A stretch of 35,368 nt of DNA from a virus: IMG/VR virus record IMGVR_UViG_3300046007_008299, positions 1 through 35,368 of that record; one strand, given 5' to 3'. A program made the position numbers and the translations under genes. Below are positions 26,183 through 35,103 of the stretch, piece by piece. The stretch's first letter is position 1. Each line of letters opens with the position of its first letter. Below the pieces are notes generated by a model. The model saw only the letters and a list, made by a program, of their open reading frames with translations, had not been told where the DNA came from and did not search any database.

Positions 26183-26829
26183 CAAGTCCTATCTGAATGC
26201 TGACGAATCTTAAACAACGGATTACCACGCAAACCGCCAGATAAAGACCGTACATCCAAACCGCACCGGCGCAACACCACCGGTAACGACAACTGATCCT
26301 GCACAGTCCACCTGTGGATCTCATCCAACCATGACTGCCCGAACTGGCGCACGCGCACCGAATCACGCATAATGAACAGTCCGGCAGCCCACAAACCCCA
26401 ATCATCAGGATGGCCGGCATCCACATACGCCTCGACCTGACCAATCACATCATGACCTCGATACTTCCGCAACGGCAACGATGCAGAAGCCTCAGCAACA
26501 ATCGACGAACGATCAGGATGCGGATGGAACGCCACATCACCATCACCCAAATCGGCGATCATCTGCTCAACCAGTCGAGCATCCGGCACAATCGACCCAT
26601 CCAGCCAGACGAACAGATCAGCATCAGCGAACTCCCACGGACAGCACTTCGGGAACTTCGCAGCCAACCGAGGATCAACATCACCACGATCCGCATGAAC
26701 ATGCTCGAACTGACGAGGCACATTCACCGAACCATCAGTGACGATCACATGATGACAATTGACGCTCTGCTCAACCCACACCGGCTCGTCATATCCGCCG
26801 AACACCGCTGAAAGAACAGCGACTCTCAC
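26182..26829 (-). CDS. Glycosyltransferase-like protein (DUF616/TOD1-type)
   Basis: A 215-residue protein. AVLSAVFGGYDEP and ADLFVWLDGSIVP (a D-x-D-like motif) with KYRGHDVIGQVEAY are the features of DUF616-type glycosyltransferases. It starts at GTG 26829, overlapping the upstream stop (GTGA), and forms a coupled block with the double glycosyltransferase and the methyltransferase. Acceptor and sugar are unknown. Confidence 0.72.
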   Translation of the reverse strand: MRVAVLSAVFGGYDEPVWVEQSVNCHHVIVTDGSVNVPRQFEHVHADRGDVDPRLAAKFPKCCPWEFADADLFVWLDGSIVPDARLVEQMIADLGDGDVAFHPHPDRSSIVAEASASLPLRKYRGHDVIGQVEAYVDAGHPDDWGLWAAGLFIMRDSVRVRQFGQSWLDEIHRWTVQDQLSLPVVLRRCGLDVRSLSGGLRGNPLFKIRQHSDRT

Positions 26830-28208
26830 CGGCCGGCGAACTTCCGATATCGAGCCTTGAACAGCTTCTCATCCTCATCAGATTTCGCAGCGCCACGATC
26901 GTAAACATCATCATTCGGAGCCTTACCGATCATCGGATGAACATGCTCAACCTCAGACCCCAACGCAACCTGGAACACACCATGCTGCTTCGCGACACTC
27001 ACCAGCTCATCATCAACGAACCAATGATTGTATCCCTCATGGCAGAGCACTCCAGGCCCATCCCATGATGCGCCCTTCTCCATCGCATACTCACGCTCGA
27101 CAAGCATGTGTGTCGCATGCTCACCGCGCATCACACGAGGATTCGCAAGATCATTCGTTCCAATAACCTTCGCCCCATATCGGCGGGCGACCTCGAAACA
27201 ATGATCTAACCAACCCGGCCGGAATTTGACATCATCACCGGCCAAGAAAACCCACTTAGCTTCACTCTCCGCCGAGAGACGGTCGAACGCAAAGTTCGCC
27301 TTCTGAGCAAAAGTTCCAGAATGAAATAGAACATTCCCACCATAAGCAGAAACCTCATCAGCCTGAACATCATCACCTTCCTCGCAAACAAACCATGCTC
27401 GAGCCAAACCAGTCGAAGCCCGCAACGACTCCATAAACGGTTTCACATTCTGCGGTCGATGCAACACCGGCACAATCACATCCACCAGCTCAGTCGCCGG
27501 CGGCGCATAAAACGACTGCCAGAAATCCGATTCACCCAACCACAAATTCTTCAGATGAGTAGTGCGAATCCCCGTATGGATAAACAGCGGGATATCCAAA
27601 GCCTGACAGCGAACGAAGAAACTGATGTCTTCACCGATCAACGAACCGTCAGTTCCACGCACCCGATCAAACCAGCATTCACCCTCAGATTCTTTGATCC
27701 GTTCAAACACTGAACGATGAATCAAAATGAACGCCCCGCCAGTCGCAGCGCACTGAACCAGCGAATTCACAGGGAAATGCGAACGGCCTGTGAACCGCCA
27801 ATGCCCGTCATCATGCTGCAACCAATCGAAGATCGTCGGTCGAGGCACACACCGGAAACCGTTAGATCCGTCATCGAACGCTTCACGTTGGGCGAAACAT
27901 AAACCGCCGACAATCGGACGATTCACTGGATCAGCAAGTGATAACAGCTGATACAACCCGACAGGCTCAAAACCCATATCCGCATCGACCATGAACAGCC
28001 ACTCACAGTCAGAATTCAACAGAGCGGTCGCCAACTGGTTACGACCCTCAGGGATACCACCCGAAGCGCATTTAATTGAAGCCCAACCGTTCAAACGACG
28101 ATCGTGCGCCATGTCATAACCGACAAGAGCCATCAGACTCTTATGGAACGAAGTGCTCACCTCATGCGGATGCAAATACCCGACAAGAACATCACTTTTC
28201 GGTTGCAC
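26826..28208 (-). CDS. Double glycosyltransferase (two GT-A domains)
   Basis: A 460-residue protein built of two GT-like halves. Residues 1-235 contain EGRNQLATALL, LFMVDADMGFEP (the DxD motif), ATGGAFILIHRSVFE and EDISFFVRC. Residues about 240-460 contain VIVPVLHRPQNVKPFMESL, the DD motif in FLAGDDVKFRPGWLD and a final EVEHVHP. Each half looks complete, so the protein may add two sugars in sequence. The position between head genes suggests capsid glycosylation (inference). The start is GTG 28208 with AGGTG upstream, overlapping the previous gene by 17 nt. Confidence 0.8.
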   Translation of the reverse strand: MQPKSDVLVGYLHPHEVSTSFHKSLMALVGYDMAHDRRLNGWASIKCASGGIPEGRNQLATALLNSDCEWLFMVDADMGFEPVGLYQLLSLADPVNRPIVGGLCFAQREAFDDGSNGFRCVPRPTIFDWLQHDDGHWRFTGRSHFPVNSLVQCAATGGAFILIHRSVFERIKESEGECWFDRVRGTDGSLIGEDISFFVRCQALDIPLFIHTGIRTTHLKNLWLGESDFWQSFYAPPATELVDVIVPVLHRPQNVKPFMESLRASTGLARAWFVCEEGDDVQADEVSAYGGNVLFHSGTFAQKANFAFDRLSAESEAKWVFLAGDDVKFRPGWLDHCFEVARRYGAKVIGTNDLANPRVMRGEHATHMLVEREYAMEKGASWDGPGVLCHEGYNHWFVDDELVSVAKQHGVFQVALGSEVEHVHPMIGKAPNDDVYDRGAAKSDEDEKLFKARYRKFAGR

Positions 28209-28461
28209 GCTTCACCTGACGCTTCGCACCCGGAATAGCCGTCGCACTCTCCACCTGAGGCGCCACAATCTTCTCAGCCGGCGCCGACTTCACCGCACGC
28301 ACACCATTCACAACTGGCGGCACATCAGTGAACAGATGATGCATCCGCTTCACAAAAGGATCAGACGCCCACCAAGCCTCACCAGCAGACAAACGGACCT
28401 TCATCCCAGTCGACGGATCAACAGTCGTACACGTGGACACAGAAAACACAAGATCAGCCAT
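28192..28461 (-). CDS. Small head-region protein (89 aa)
   Basis: An 89-residue protein: STCTTVDPSTGMKVRLSAGEAWWASDPFVKRMHHLFTD, then a Pro/Ala/Lys-rich tail. This resembles small proteins encoded after the major capsid gene in actinophages, possibly head-completion or decoration proteins. GGAGG lies 6 nt before the ATG. It is separated from the capsid gene by the FAS1 cassette. Confidence 0.6.
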   Translation of the reverse strand: MADLVFSVSTCTTVDPSTGMKVRLSAGEAWWASDPFVKRMHHLFTDVPPVVNGVRAVKSAPAEKIVAPQVESATAIPGAKRQVKRATEK

Positions 28462-28529
28462 CAGGCACCTCCAAACGCCGAGCCGTCCCCGGCACGCCCA
28501 CTATAACCAAACCAGGCTTACAAATAGCA

Positions 28530-28561
28530 AAAGCCTCCGACACCGAAGTGCCGGAGGCTTT
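28530..28561 (-). terminator. Terminator-like hairpin after the FAS1 gene
   Basis: AAAGCCTCCG pairs with CGGAGGCTTT (10 bp), with an inner CAC/GTG pairing around a CGAA loop. On the minus strand a T-run (TTTTGC) follows. It shares the 17-mer CCGACACCGAAGTGCCG with the hairpin at 29324-29351. Confidence 0.75.
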
Positions 28562-28579
28562 CTCCCACTACCGATGGGA

Positions 28580-29212
28580 TCACAGAGTGTCGGGAAGACC
28601 ATCCTCAGTAGCTGCATTCGCAGCGGCCGGGGCGCTACCGACATCAACACCATTCGTTGGGACCTGCGGAGTCACATCGATGAAACCAGCGATGCAATAC
28701 AGCCAGCCGTTCGCCAGATTTGCAGCAGACACGATCAGCGCACCAGCAATGAATACATCACCAGGAACCGAACGTGACACCGGATCAGCCGAACCGAACA
28801 CAGTCGCAACAAACCCAGACAGCATCGTGATACGAGTCAAATCTGTGTCTTCCAACTCGTTCTGATCAAACGAACCACGCGCAACATGATCATTCACGAT
28901 CGCCTTCGCGATAGCAGGATTGCCCGCAATGTCGCTGATCTCCAGATTCAGATCATCAAGGACATCCGCCAGCACCGACTCGACAGGAGCGAACACCGTG
29001 TAATTCGGCTTGCCGTTCCCGTCAGTGTCAAGAGCGCCAGCTGCACCTGCAATCAGCACAATCTGCTCGAACAGTTCGCCACCATCATCGCTGCAAAGTC
29101 CGGCATCGATGCCTTCCCAAACAGTCGAATCAGCGTAACCAGCCGAAGCAGGGACAACACTGGCGCCGACAACTGCCGCACCAGCGAGCATTCCAATAAG
29201 AATCTTCTTCAT
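28580..29212 (-). CDS. Secreted fasciclin (FAS1) domain protein
   Basis: A 210-residue protein with a signal peptide (MKKILIGMLAGAAVVGASVVPASA, about 24 residues). A FAS1-like domain follows: NYTVFAPVESVLADVLDDL, AIVNDHVARG (the H-box), ITMLSGFVATVFG, and GALIVSAANLANGWLYCIAGFIDV. FAS1 domains mediate adhesion to surfaces or polymers. It lies between the capsid gene and the glycosyltransferase cassette, with its own candidate promoter (29264-29293) and terminator hairpins on both sides, as a moron-type insert would. It could be exported by infected cells or displayed on the virion. GGAAGG precedes the ATG. Confidence 0.75.
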   Translation of the reverse strand: MKKILIGMLAGAAVVGASVVPASAGYADSTVWEGIDAGLCSDDGGELFEQIVLIAGAAGALDTDGNGKPNYTVFAPVESVLADVLDDLNLEISDIAGNPAIAKAIVNDHVARGSFDQNELEDTDLTRITMLSGFVATVFGSADPVSRSVPGDVFIAGALIVSAANLANGWLYCIAGFIDVTPQVPTNGVDVGSAPAAANAATEDGLPDTL

Positions 29213-29263
29213 TGTTACCTTCCGTCAGATGCATAAGCATCGGGATGATTGGTCAACCGGGAC

Positions 29264-29293
29264 TCTATAAGAGCTCAAACCGGCTAACAGCAA
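29264..29293 (-). promoter_or_regulatory. Candidate promoter of the FAS1 gene
   Basis: On the minus strand TTGCTG (29288-29293) and TATAGA (29264-29269) are spaced 18 nt apart, about 50 nt upstream of the FAS1 ATG and downstream of the capsid terminator. The arrangement matches a sigma-70-like promoter. Confidence 0.5.
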
Positions 29294-29323
29294 ACGTCAT
29301 AAAAACGTCATGTAAATAGCGAA

Positions 29324-29351
29324 GGCCCCCGACACCGAAGTGCCGAGGGCC
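29324..29351 (-). terminator. Terminator-like hairpin after the major capsid gene
   Basis: GGCCC pairs with GGGCC, with inner CG/CG and CAC/GTG pairs around a CGAA loop and one mismatch. It is nearly identical in its core and 5' flank (AAATAGC) to the hairpin at 28530-28561. The T-run is weak. Confidence 0.65.
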
Positions 29352-29370
29352 GACGCTTAAACCAGATTGA

Positions 29371-30759
29371 TTACTGGTTCTGGAGCAAACGGAACGCCAG
29401 ATCGTTCACGGAGTCGAAGCCGTGACGAGCGTAGGCGTACCATCCACGCTGACCTGTCGGGCGACCGTTGGTCACACCGAACAACTGCGGGATGAACTCG
29501 AGGCTCATGCCAGCGCGCTGTGCGATGACATAGTTCGAGAAGTCACCGACACAGAGGATGTTGGCGGCACCAGTCGTACCGGTGAAGTTCGGAGCGTAAT
29601 CGCTCAGAACAACCGGACGGCCGAACAGGGTGCCGGTGCCACCTTCACGCAGGTTCACCGTGTAGTAGGCGCCGCTCGAGGTCGAGGAGAACGTACGGAT
29701 CTCATTCTCGACGTCGGTCGACATCACCCAGGTTGCACGGCTGCGGTAACGCTCCGGCAGTTCGCCCCACACCTTCAGCAAGTCAACAGCACCGAACGCA
29801 CCATCAGTGGTCACGACGACTTCGACGTTCGTGTTGGCGTCGAGAGCGGTGAAGATACCGACCGGAGTGGTTCCTGTCATCGTCTGCTTGGCGACGAGGT
29901 CAACGTAGCCTGCATCGAGCAGACGGCGCATTTCCTCAGCGAAGCCCGGGTAGTCCATGCCGACCTCGAGGCTGTAAGGAATGAATCCTGCAGCCTTGTA
30001 GGTGACGACATTGGGCTGGGCGAGCGTCGGAGCATCATCCGAAACTTCAGAGGCCTCAGCGTCGTATGACCATGCGACACCAGCGGACGAAACGCCCTTC
30101 CATTCATCGGTCGTGATCGTGACCACGCGTGCGATGTTGAGGATAGGAGCGTCAGCAGCACCGGAGGTGAGGATGATCGACGGGTCGATGAGGACCGGCA
30201 GACCAAACCCACCTGCGGAGTCGGGGCTGATCGCAGCTGCACGGAACTCGTTGATCGCGTTCGCCTCTTCGTTGGTGAACGCCGGGTTCTGCTGAGTGGA
30301 CGCCTTCACGAACGCCGAACGGTAAGCATCGTTCTCGGTGAGGAGGAGACGCTTGGCGACAATGCCACCATCCATCAGTTCGGAGCGGGTGTTGACCAGC
30401 TTGTCGACGTTGTCAACCTGATGCGAGCGAAGCCCACGGCTGTTGCCTTCAAGAATCTTGAGGGCTGCGTCACGGATTTCGCCACGCGAAGCGGAACGAA
30501 CATCAATCTTGGTTTCAGTTGCACGCATGATCTGCGGTGCGTCGAAGCCGGCGGCACGCTCAACAACAGCGCTCTTGGCGGCGTCGATGCGGGACTGACG
30601 GGCTTCAACTTCGGACAGTTCACCCTTGCGGGCATCGAACTCGTCCAGGACGGCCGACAGGCGGGCGTCATCTTCGGGGGTGATGTTCTCAATTGCAGCG
30701 AGAGACTCGATTTCAGCCTTCAGCGCCGCAACCTTCGAACGGAGTTCATGAATGTTCAT
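29371..30759 (-). CDS. Major capsid protein (HK97 fold)
   Basis: A 462-residue protein. The N-terminal ~100 residues form a helical delta/scaffold region (NIHELRSKVAALKAEIESLAA). The HK97-like body shows DSAGGFGLPVLIDPSIILT, YDAEASEVSDDAPTLAQP, LEVGMDYPGFAEEM and RATWVMSTDVENEI, ending GWYAYARHGFDSVNDLAFRLL. The prohead protease encoded upstream should remove the N-terminal region. ATG 30759 has AAAGGA 5 nt upstream; the open frame above it (to 30999) lies in the protease gene and is rejected. Confidence 0.92.
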   Translation of the reverse strand: MNIHELRSKVAALKAEIESLAAIENITPEDDARLSAVLDEFDARKGELSEVEARQSRIDAAKSAVVERAAGFDAPQIMRATETKIDVRSASRGEIRDAALKILEGNSRGLRSHQVDNVDKLVNTRSELMDGGIVAKRLLLTENDAYRSAFVKASTQQNPAFTNEEANAINEFRAAAISPDSAGGFGLPVLIDPSIILTSGAADAPILNIARVVTITTDEWKGVSSAGVAWSYDAEASEVSDDAPTLAQPNVVTYKAAGFIPYSLEVGMDYPGFAEEMRRLLDAGYVDLVAKQTMTGTTPVGIFTALDANTNVEVVVTTDGAFGAVDLLKVWGELPERYRSRATWVMSTDVENEIRTFSSTSSGAYYTVNLREGGTGTLFGRPVVLSDYAPNFTGTTGAANILCVGDFSNYVIAQRAGMSLEFIPQLFGVTNGRPTGQRGWYAYARHGFDSVNDLAFRLLQNQ

Positions 30760-32227
30760 GTGAATCCTTTTCCAGGGTAAGTCGGGCAAGTGCCTGACGT
30801 TGGGCTTGTGTTCTGATCGAGTGCTCTTGCGGCTCGACTTCTTCTGTGGTTTCAGCGACCGACGAATCGGTGCCAAAGGCGAGCAGCTTGGCGATTTCGC
30901 CGCGCACCTCAGGATCGGCGAGCGAAGTGAGAACTTCTCGGCTTCGCACCCCAACTGAGGTTTGCTCATAAGCCGGGAATACCACAGGCCCGGCCTCATA
31001 CAAGGCTATCTCGTTGATGGTCCGCTCTGGACCATTCTTGCCTCGCGTCCATTTGTCGTTGATGACACGGAACCGGAACGACATCCCTTGAATCGCCCCG
31101 TCACGAATCGCGTCGCGCACCGGCTCCACAAGCCAGTTGTCGGACAGTCGTGCTTTGACACGCAGACCGTGTGAGTCCTCACGCAGGTTGGTGATGACTC
31201 CGAGCGGGATGGAACCGATCAGCGGATGGGTGCCATGATCGAATTGGAGGACTGGCATGCGTTCCGAGATCGTCTTCTTGAAAGCACCGGGGGCGATGCG
31301 CTCCTGGAACGTGCCTTCATACGAATCTATTTCGGTCCATTCGTTGAACACTGCCGCATACCCTTCAAGGGTGAGACCGTCAGAGGATGGTTCCGCACGG
31401 AACTCAACTTTGCGAACCAGGTTGTCTCGAGGCGCTTCAAAACGGAACTCTGTGTCTTCCATGTCCTTTTCCTTTTCTGTCAACCCCTCCTGGTTTTCAG
31501 ATCGTTCAGCTTGAATTTGTTCTGCTTTTCTGGCGAACCAGTCGCGTGCCGACCCCGGATTCAGCGGGTTGATTCCCCACAGATAGTGGGCGACGGCACC
31601 AGCACCAGGCCAGTCGTCATTGTCAGCGTTCGAGTTCTGTGGTGCATCCAGGTCGACAGCGTGACGTTGCGCCCAAGCGTTCGCTCGGATCACTTTGTCT
31701 TCGCTGATCTGACCGTCAGCCATCAGCCGTGCTTCCCTGATCGTCCTCTCGACCAGCCCGTCGCCACCATAGCCCTCAGCGCGCAGTTCCAAACCTCGAG
31801 CTGCCGCCGATCGAATGTAGGCGGGGACATTGAGTTCAACCTGTCGGCCTTCGATCTCGATCTCGTCATCGTCTTCCTCGTCAGCAAGCCAACGATTGCA
31901 GTAATGATCTCCTCGAACCCAATCTTCCCACAGGTCACACCAGACACGCCGACCGTCCGGGTTCACCATGTCCTCGTTGTAATGCTCACAGTTCCCGCAG
32001 GCCCGACCTTCAGGAACATCATCAGAGATCGCCGGCCTGTAGTTATCGGGGAGCGCACGTTTCAACATGCGTTCACCACCAGGCTCGATGTCTTCTGCGA
32101 GTGAGATCGCCACCATCTGATCGGCAGCATCCTGCTTCGAGCCGTGACAGCCCATGACCTCACCATCGTCTTTGACGACAGCCCAACCGTTGCAGTCTGC
32201 GGAATCGTTCGTGATGAAGTACGGCAT
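30746..32227 (-). CDS. HK97-family prohead protease with N-terminal cysteine-cluster domain
   Basis: A 493-residue protein. The C-terminal ~230 residues are the protease: LEGYAAVFNEW, ERIAPGAFKKT, VLQFDHGTHPLIGS (catalytic His), IQGMSFRFRV (catalytic Ser) and EAGPVVFPAYEQTSVGV. The first ~45 residues (GWAVVKDDGEVMGCHGSKQDAADQM) and a four-Cys segment (CGNCEHY ... WCDLWED ... YCNRW) form an extra domain that may bind metal or an iron-sulfur cluster. The middle (about 150-250) is helical. The protein matures the prohead. It overlaps portal (TGATG) and capsid genes. Confidence 0.88.
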   Translation of the reverse strand: MPYFITNDSADCNGWAVVKDDGEVMGCHGSKQDAADQMVAISLAEDIEPGGERMLKRALPDNYRPAISDDVPEGRACGNCEHYNEDMVNPDGRRVWCDLWEDWVRGDHYCNRWLADEEDDDEIEIEGRQVELNVPAYIRSAAARGLELRAEGYGGDGLVERTIREARLMADGQISEDKVIRANAWAQRHAVDLDAPQNSNADNDDWPGAGAVAHYLWGINPLNPGSARDWFARKAEQIQAERSENQEGLTEKEKDMEDTEFRFEAPRDNLVRKVEFRAEPSSDGLTLEGYAAVFNEWTEIDSYEGTFQERIAPGAFKKTISERMPVLQFDHGTHPLIGSIPLGVITNLREDSHGLRVKARLSDNWLVEPVRDAIRDGAIQGMSFRFRVINDKWTRGKNGPERTINEIALYEAGPVVFPAYEQTSVGVRSREVLTSLADPEVRGEIAKLLAFGTDSSVAETTEEVEPQEHSIRTQAQRQALARLTLEKDSHEHS

Positions 32228-33525
32228 CAGGCGTTGTCCTGATCAGTGTCGGAAGGCGTGTCCGACGGAGGCTGCAACTGCACAGACAAAGTGCCCGAGT
32301 GGGTGAGCAAAGTCATATCACCCGTTGTGACCGCAGCGATAACCGAATCAGGATCAAAACCGCCGTCAACCAGCGTTCGCATCGTCGTCGCATCCTTCGA
32401 CCGAATCTCAGCATTGTCAAGCACATCCTCCTGCAAGAACGACACATCACGATCGTCATACCAAAGACGCACACCACCGTCCAGTGGCCGTACAAGGTTC
32501 TCGAGCGCACCAGCAGCCGAACGCCACAACGGGCGCATCGTCCCATCAGCGAACCGACGGCGTGTCGCCGTATAGTTGCCGGCGTTCAACGCCGATCCAG
32601 CGAGACCCTCGGAAATACCTAGAATTGCAGCCGGCACACCAGCGGCAGCTGCGATACGAGTTTCACCGGCACCCTGCACAGCCTTGAAGTTCAACTGCTC
32701 CAGGTTTGCACCGACAAGTTTGATGTCCGCACCAGAGCCGAGATACAACGTTTTGAACGCCTGGTTCGCACCCTGATGACGGGCCTCGAGACGCTCCTTG
32801 AACTTCTTGTACGCCTCCTCAGACACACCAGGGTCGAACTTGACAACCATGTTCGGTGTCGCCGAATTCCGCAGAAACGCATGCTTATAGGTTGTCATCT
32901 CCCCGTCAGCGCTCACATCAGGAATGACCGTCGACAGCCAAGAGCGACCTCGGAACGGATGATCCGGATCAGCAAGCGGACGATAATGCGCCACCTCAGA
33001 CGGCAAGAAAAACGCGATCTCGTTACCTTGATCATTCACCACCGAATAGCCGACGAGACGCCGACCGAACGGCAAACCTGACTGCGGATCAACAACCTCA
33101 GCGGAAGCGATCACAACTTTCGCCGGATTCAACCGGATCAGCTCACCGTTCACCCGAACCCAATACGAGTTCCCGTACAACGACGCATCGACCTCCATGC
33201 GAGCCAACAGATCGCCGGTCGTCGCCGACTGCCACGGACGCTCAAGAATCGACAGCTCAGGAGTCCCAAAAAAGTTGCCGGGACGCCCCGACTGATACTG
33301 CTGATACAAGAACCGAACCTCAGAAAACACCATGGCACGAACACTGATGCACGCAGCCACAATCGGATTCGAACCGCCCTGCAACGCCGTCAACTCATGA
33401 ATGTTCCCGCCCGGAGTCACATACTGGATTCCGTTAAACGAAAACTGTTCCCAAAGGCGCATGTAGTCAGGCCACGAAAACTGGTTTCGTTCCTCCTCTG
33501 CACGACGACGCAAATTCCCGAGCAC
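32227..33525 (-). CDS. Portal protein
   Basis: A 432-residue protein with HK97-type portal motifs: NPIVAACISVRAMVFSEVRFLYQ, LLARMEVDASLYGNSYWVRV, EVAHYRPLADPDHPFRGRSWL and TATRRRFADGTMRPLWRSAAGALENL. It forms the dodecameric DNA gate at one capsid vertex. The start is GTG 33525, sharing a base with the stop of the small membrane gene. Confidence 0.92.
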   Translation of the reverse strand: MLGNLRRRAEEERNQFSWPDYMRLWEQFSFNGIQYVTPGGNIHELTALQGGSNPIVAACISVRAMVFSEVRFLYQQYQSGRPGNFFGTPELSILERPWQSATTGDLLARMEVDASLYGNSYWVRVNGELIRLNPAKVVIASAEVVDPQSGLPFGRRLVGYSVVNDQGNEIAFFLPSEVAHYRPLADPDHPFRGRSWLSTVIPDVSADGEMTTYKHAFLRNSATPNMVVKFDPGVSEEAYKKFKERLEARHQGANQAFKTLYLGSGADIKLVGANLEQLNFKAVQGAGETRIAAAAGVPAAILGISEGLAGSALNAGNYTATRRRFADGTMRPLWRSAAGALENLVRPLDGGVRLWYDDRDVSFLQEDVLDNAEIRSKDATTMRTLVDGGFDPDSVIAAVTTGDMTLLTHSGTLSVQLQPPSDTPSDTDQDNA

Positions 33526-33653
33526 TACTCACCTGACTTCTCGATAGCCAATCCAAATATCAACAGTCCTGTGGATAAGACTAGCCCACCAGCACTCGGA
33601 TGAAGCATGAACGCCGACCACGACGCAACACCCAACCCTGCAACCTGCAACAT
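33525..33653 (-). CDS. Small membrane protein between terminase and portal (42 aa)
   Basis: A 42-residue protein (MLQVAGLGVASWSAFML ... LVLSTGLLIFGLAIEKSGE) with two hydrophobic segments. Its stop TAG shares a base with the portal GTG. Small membrane proteins at this position occur in many actinophages. The gene contains a TTATCCACA 9-mer (33570-33578, minus strand), which may be coincidental coding. No function is assigned. Confidence 0.65.
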   Translation of the reverse strand: MLQVAGLGVASWSAFMLHPSAGGLVLSTGLLIFGLAIEKSGE

Positions 33654-33669
33654 CGAACCAACCCAACGT

Positions 33670-35103
33670 TTAATCAAAGTCCACCCACACTTCCGCAGCC
33701 TGAGCTGCTTTCACATCAGCCGCCAACGTTAAAGCCACCAGCGCTGACACATCCGTATCCCCATCCTTGCGCGCCCACACCCAAGCATCAGACGTCGACC
33801 GGCGACGAGCACCAGCCACCGCAGCATCCAACACCGGATGAGGGAACACCTTCACACGACCATCAGCCAAACGATCAAACAACTGACCGCACGCATACGC
33901 CATCTCACGAGTCGAATAACGGACCACGTTAACCCCACGCCCAACCAGCTCATCAGCGAACGACCCGGCCGGACCAAACGAATCCAACACGATCGGCGCC
34001 TCCCACTTACGAGCCAACTCCACCAGCCGATCCACACACCAACCAAGCCCCTCGCGATACTCGACAAGTTCACACTCACCACGATCATCCGCAGCAACAA
34101 TCGCCGCCGCCGACCGCTCAGAATTCACATCAAACCCGAAACGCAACTTCCCCTGCGGAGACACAGAATCCGAACACGCCTTATCCCAAACCGACAACGG
34201 GATCACACGCTCATCCGACACAGTCCACTGATTCCCGAACGACCTACGCCACTCACCATCCGGCATCGTCTCCCGAGCATGACGCACAACATCCTCACTG
34301 ATCGTCCAACCCAACGCCGGCATGAACGTCCACCAAGTTTCCGGGTCATCACAATCCGCATCATCCGGGATCGAATACTCGATATAGGCGAGACCTCGAG
34401 TGCGACGCTCAGTCACAGCAGACCGACCATCAGAAATCTTCTTCTGCAAATACACCGACCGCTCAGTACCAGCCGTCGACACATTCCACGTTTGCGCGTC
34501 AGCGACCGTTGCCATCGACGGCTGCAACGCTTGCTCCCGACGAAAGTCAAGATCAGCGAACGACTCGTCGATTCCAGCCAAACCGGTTGAGGTCATACCG
34601 TGACCGGCCGCCTCGCTCGAGCCGACCGTGCGGATCGTTGAACCAGTCTTGAAATCAATGCCTTCATTGCCGACACCTTTGAACACTCGACCGACAAGCC
34701 GTTTGAACAGCACCGAACCCTCATACATCGGCGCCATGTCATCAATCAGTTTCTTGCGGGCAGCTGCACCATCCTGCGCCGTGTACACGCATCGTTGAGG
34801 GAGCTCAGGCCACATCGTCGCCCGATGCGCAAACATCGAAAACAGCAACGTCGACTTCCCGGACTGGCGCATCACCGTGCAGATCACTTCACGGAAAGCC
34901 GGCACGAGCAGACCGGCGTCGTTCTCCACCATTTCCAAACCGAGATGCGCAGCATGCGACTGCCATGGCATCAACGGCCTGCCGAGCTGCTCAGCCAGTT
35001 TTTCGACTTCGGGGCCGAGCGTTAGCCGGCTTGGGCTTCTCGGGGTTGCGTACCTGGGCTGCGCCTCTGAGCGCCGCGATGATGGCGCTGATCTCGTCTT
35101 CAT
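33670..35103 (-). CDS. terL: Terminase large subunit
   Basis: A 477-residue packaging motor. The ATPase domain has the Walker A-like MRQSGKST (near 78-85), YTAQDGAAARKKL and Walker B GLAGIDESFADLD. The nuclease domain has FGFDVNSERSAA (Asp), IVLDSFGPAGS and DTDVSALVALTLA. ATG 35103 is chosen although it overlaps terS by 113 nt: GGAGG lies 9 nt upstream, and the segment LTLGPEVEKLAEQLGRPLMPWQ, which precedes the next ATG (34971), belongs to the conserved N-terminus of this family. Confidence 0.93.
   Translation of the reverse strand: MKTRSAPSSRRSEAQPRYATPRSPSRLTLGPEVEKLAEQLGRPLMPWQSHAAHLGLEMVENDAGLLVPAFREVICTVMRQSGKSTLLFSMFAHRATMWPELPQRCVYTAQDGAAARKKLIDDMAPMYEGSVLFKRLVGRVFKGVGNEGIDFKTGSTIRTVGSSEAAGHGMTSTGLAGIDESFADLDFRREQALQPSMATVADAQTWNVSTAGTERSVYLQKKISDGRSAVTERRTRGLAYIEYSIPDDADCDDPETWWTFMPALGWTISEDVVRHARETMPDGEWRRSFGNQWTVSDERVIPLSVWDKACSDSVSPQGKLRFGFDVNSERSAAAIVAADDRGECELVEYREGLGWCVDRLVELARKWEAPIVLDSFGPAGSFADELVGRGVNVVRYSTREMAYACGQLFDRLADGRVKVFPHPVLDAAVAGARRRSTSDAWVWARKDGDTDVSALVALTLAADVKAAQAAEVWVDFD

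Noticed and set aside
30760-30999. Upstream extension of the capsid gene
   Set aside because: It overlaps the protease C-terminus in another frame; ATG 30759 has a good ribosome site and starts the helical scaffold region.
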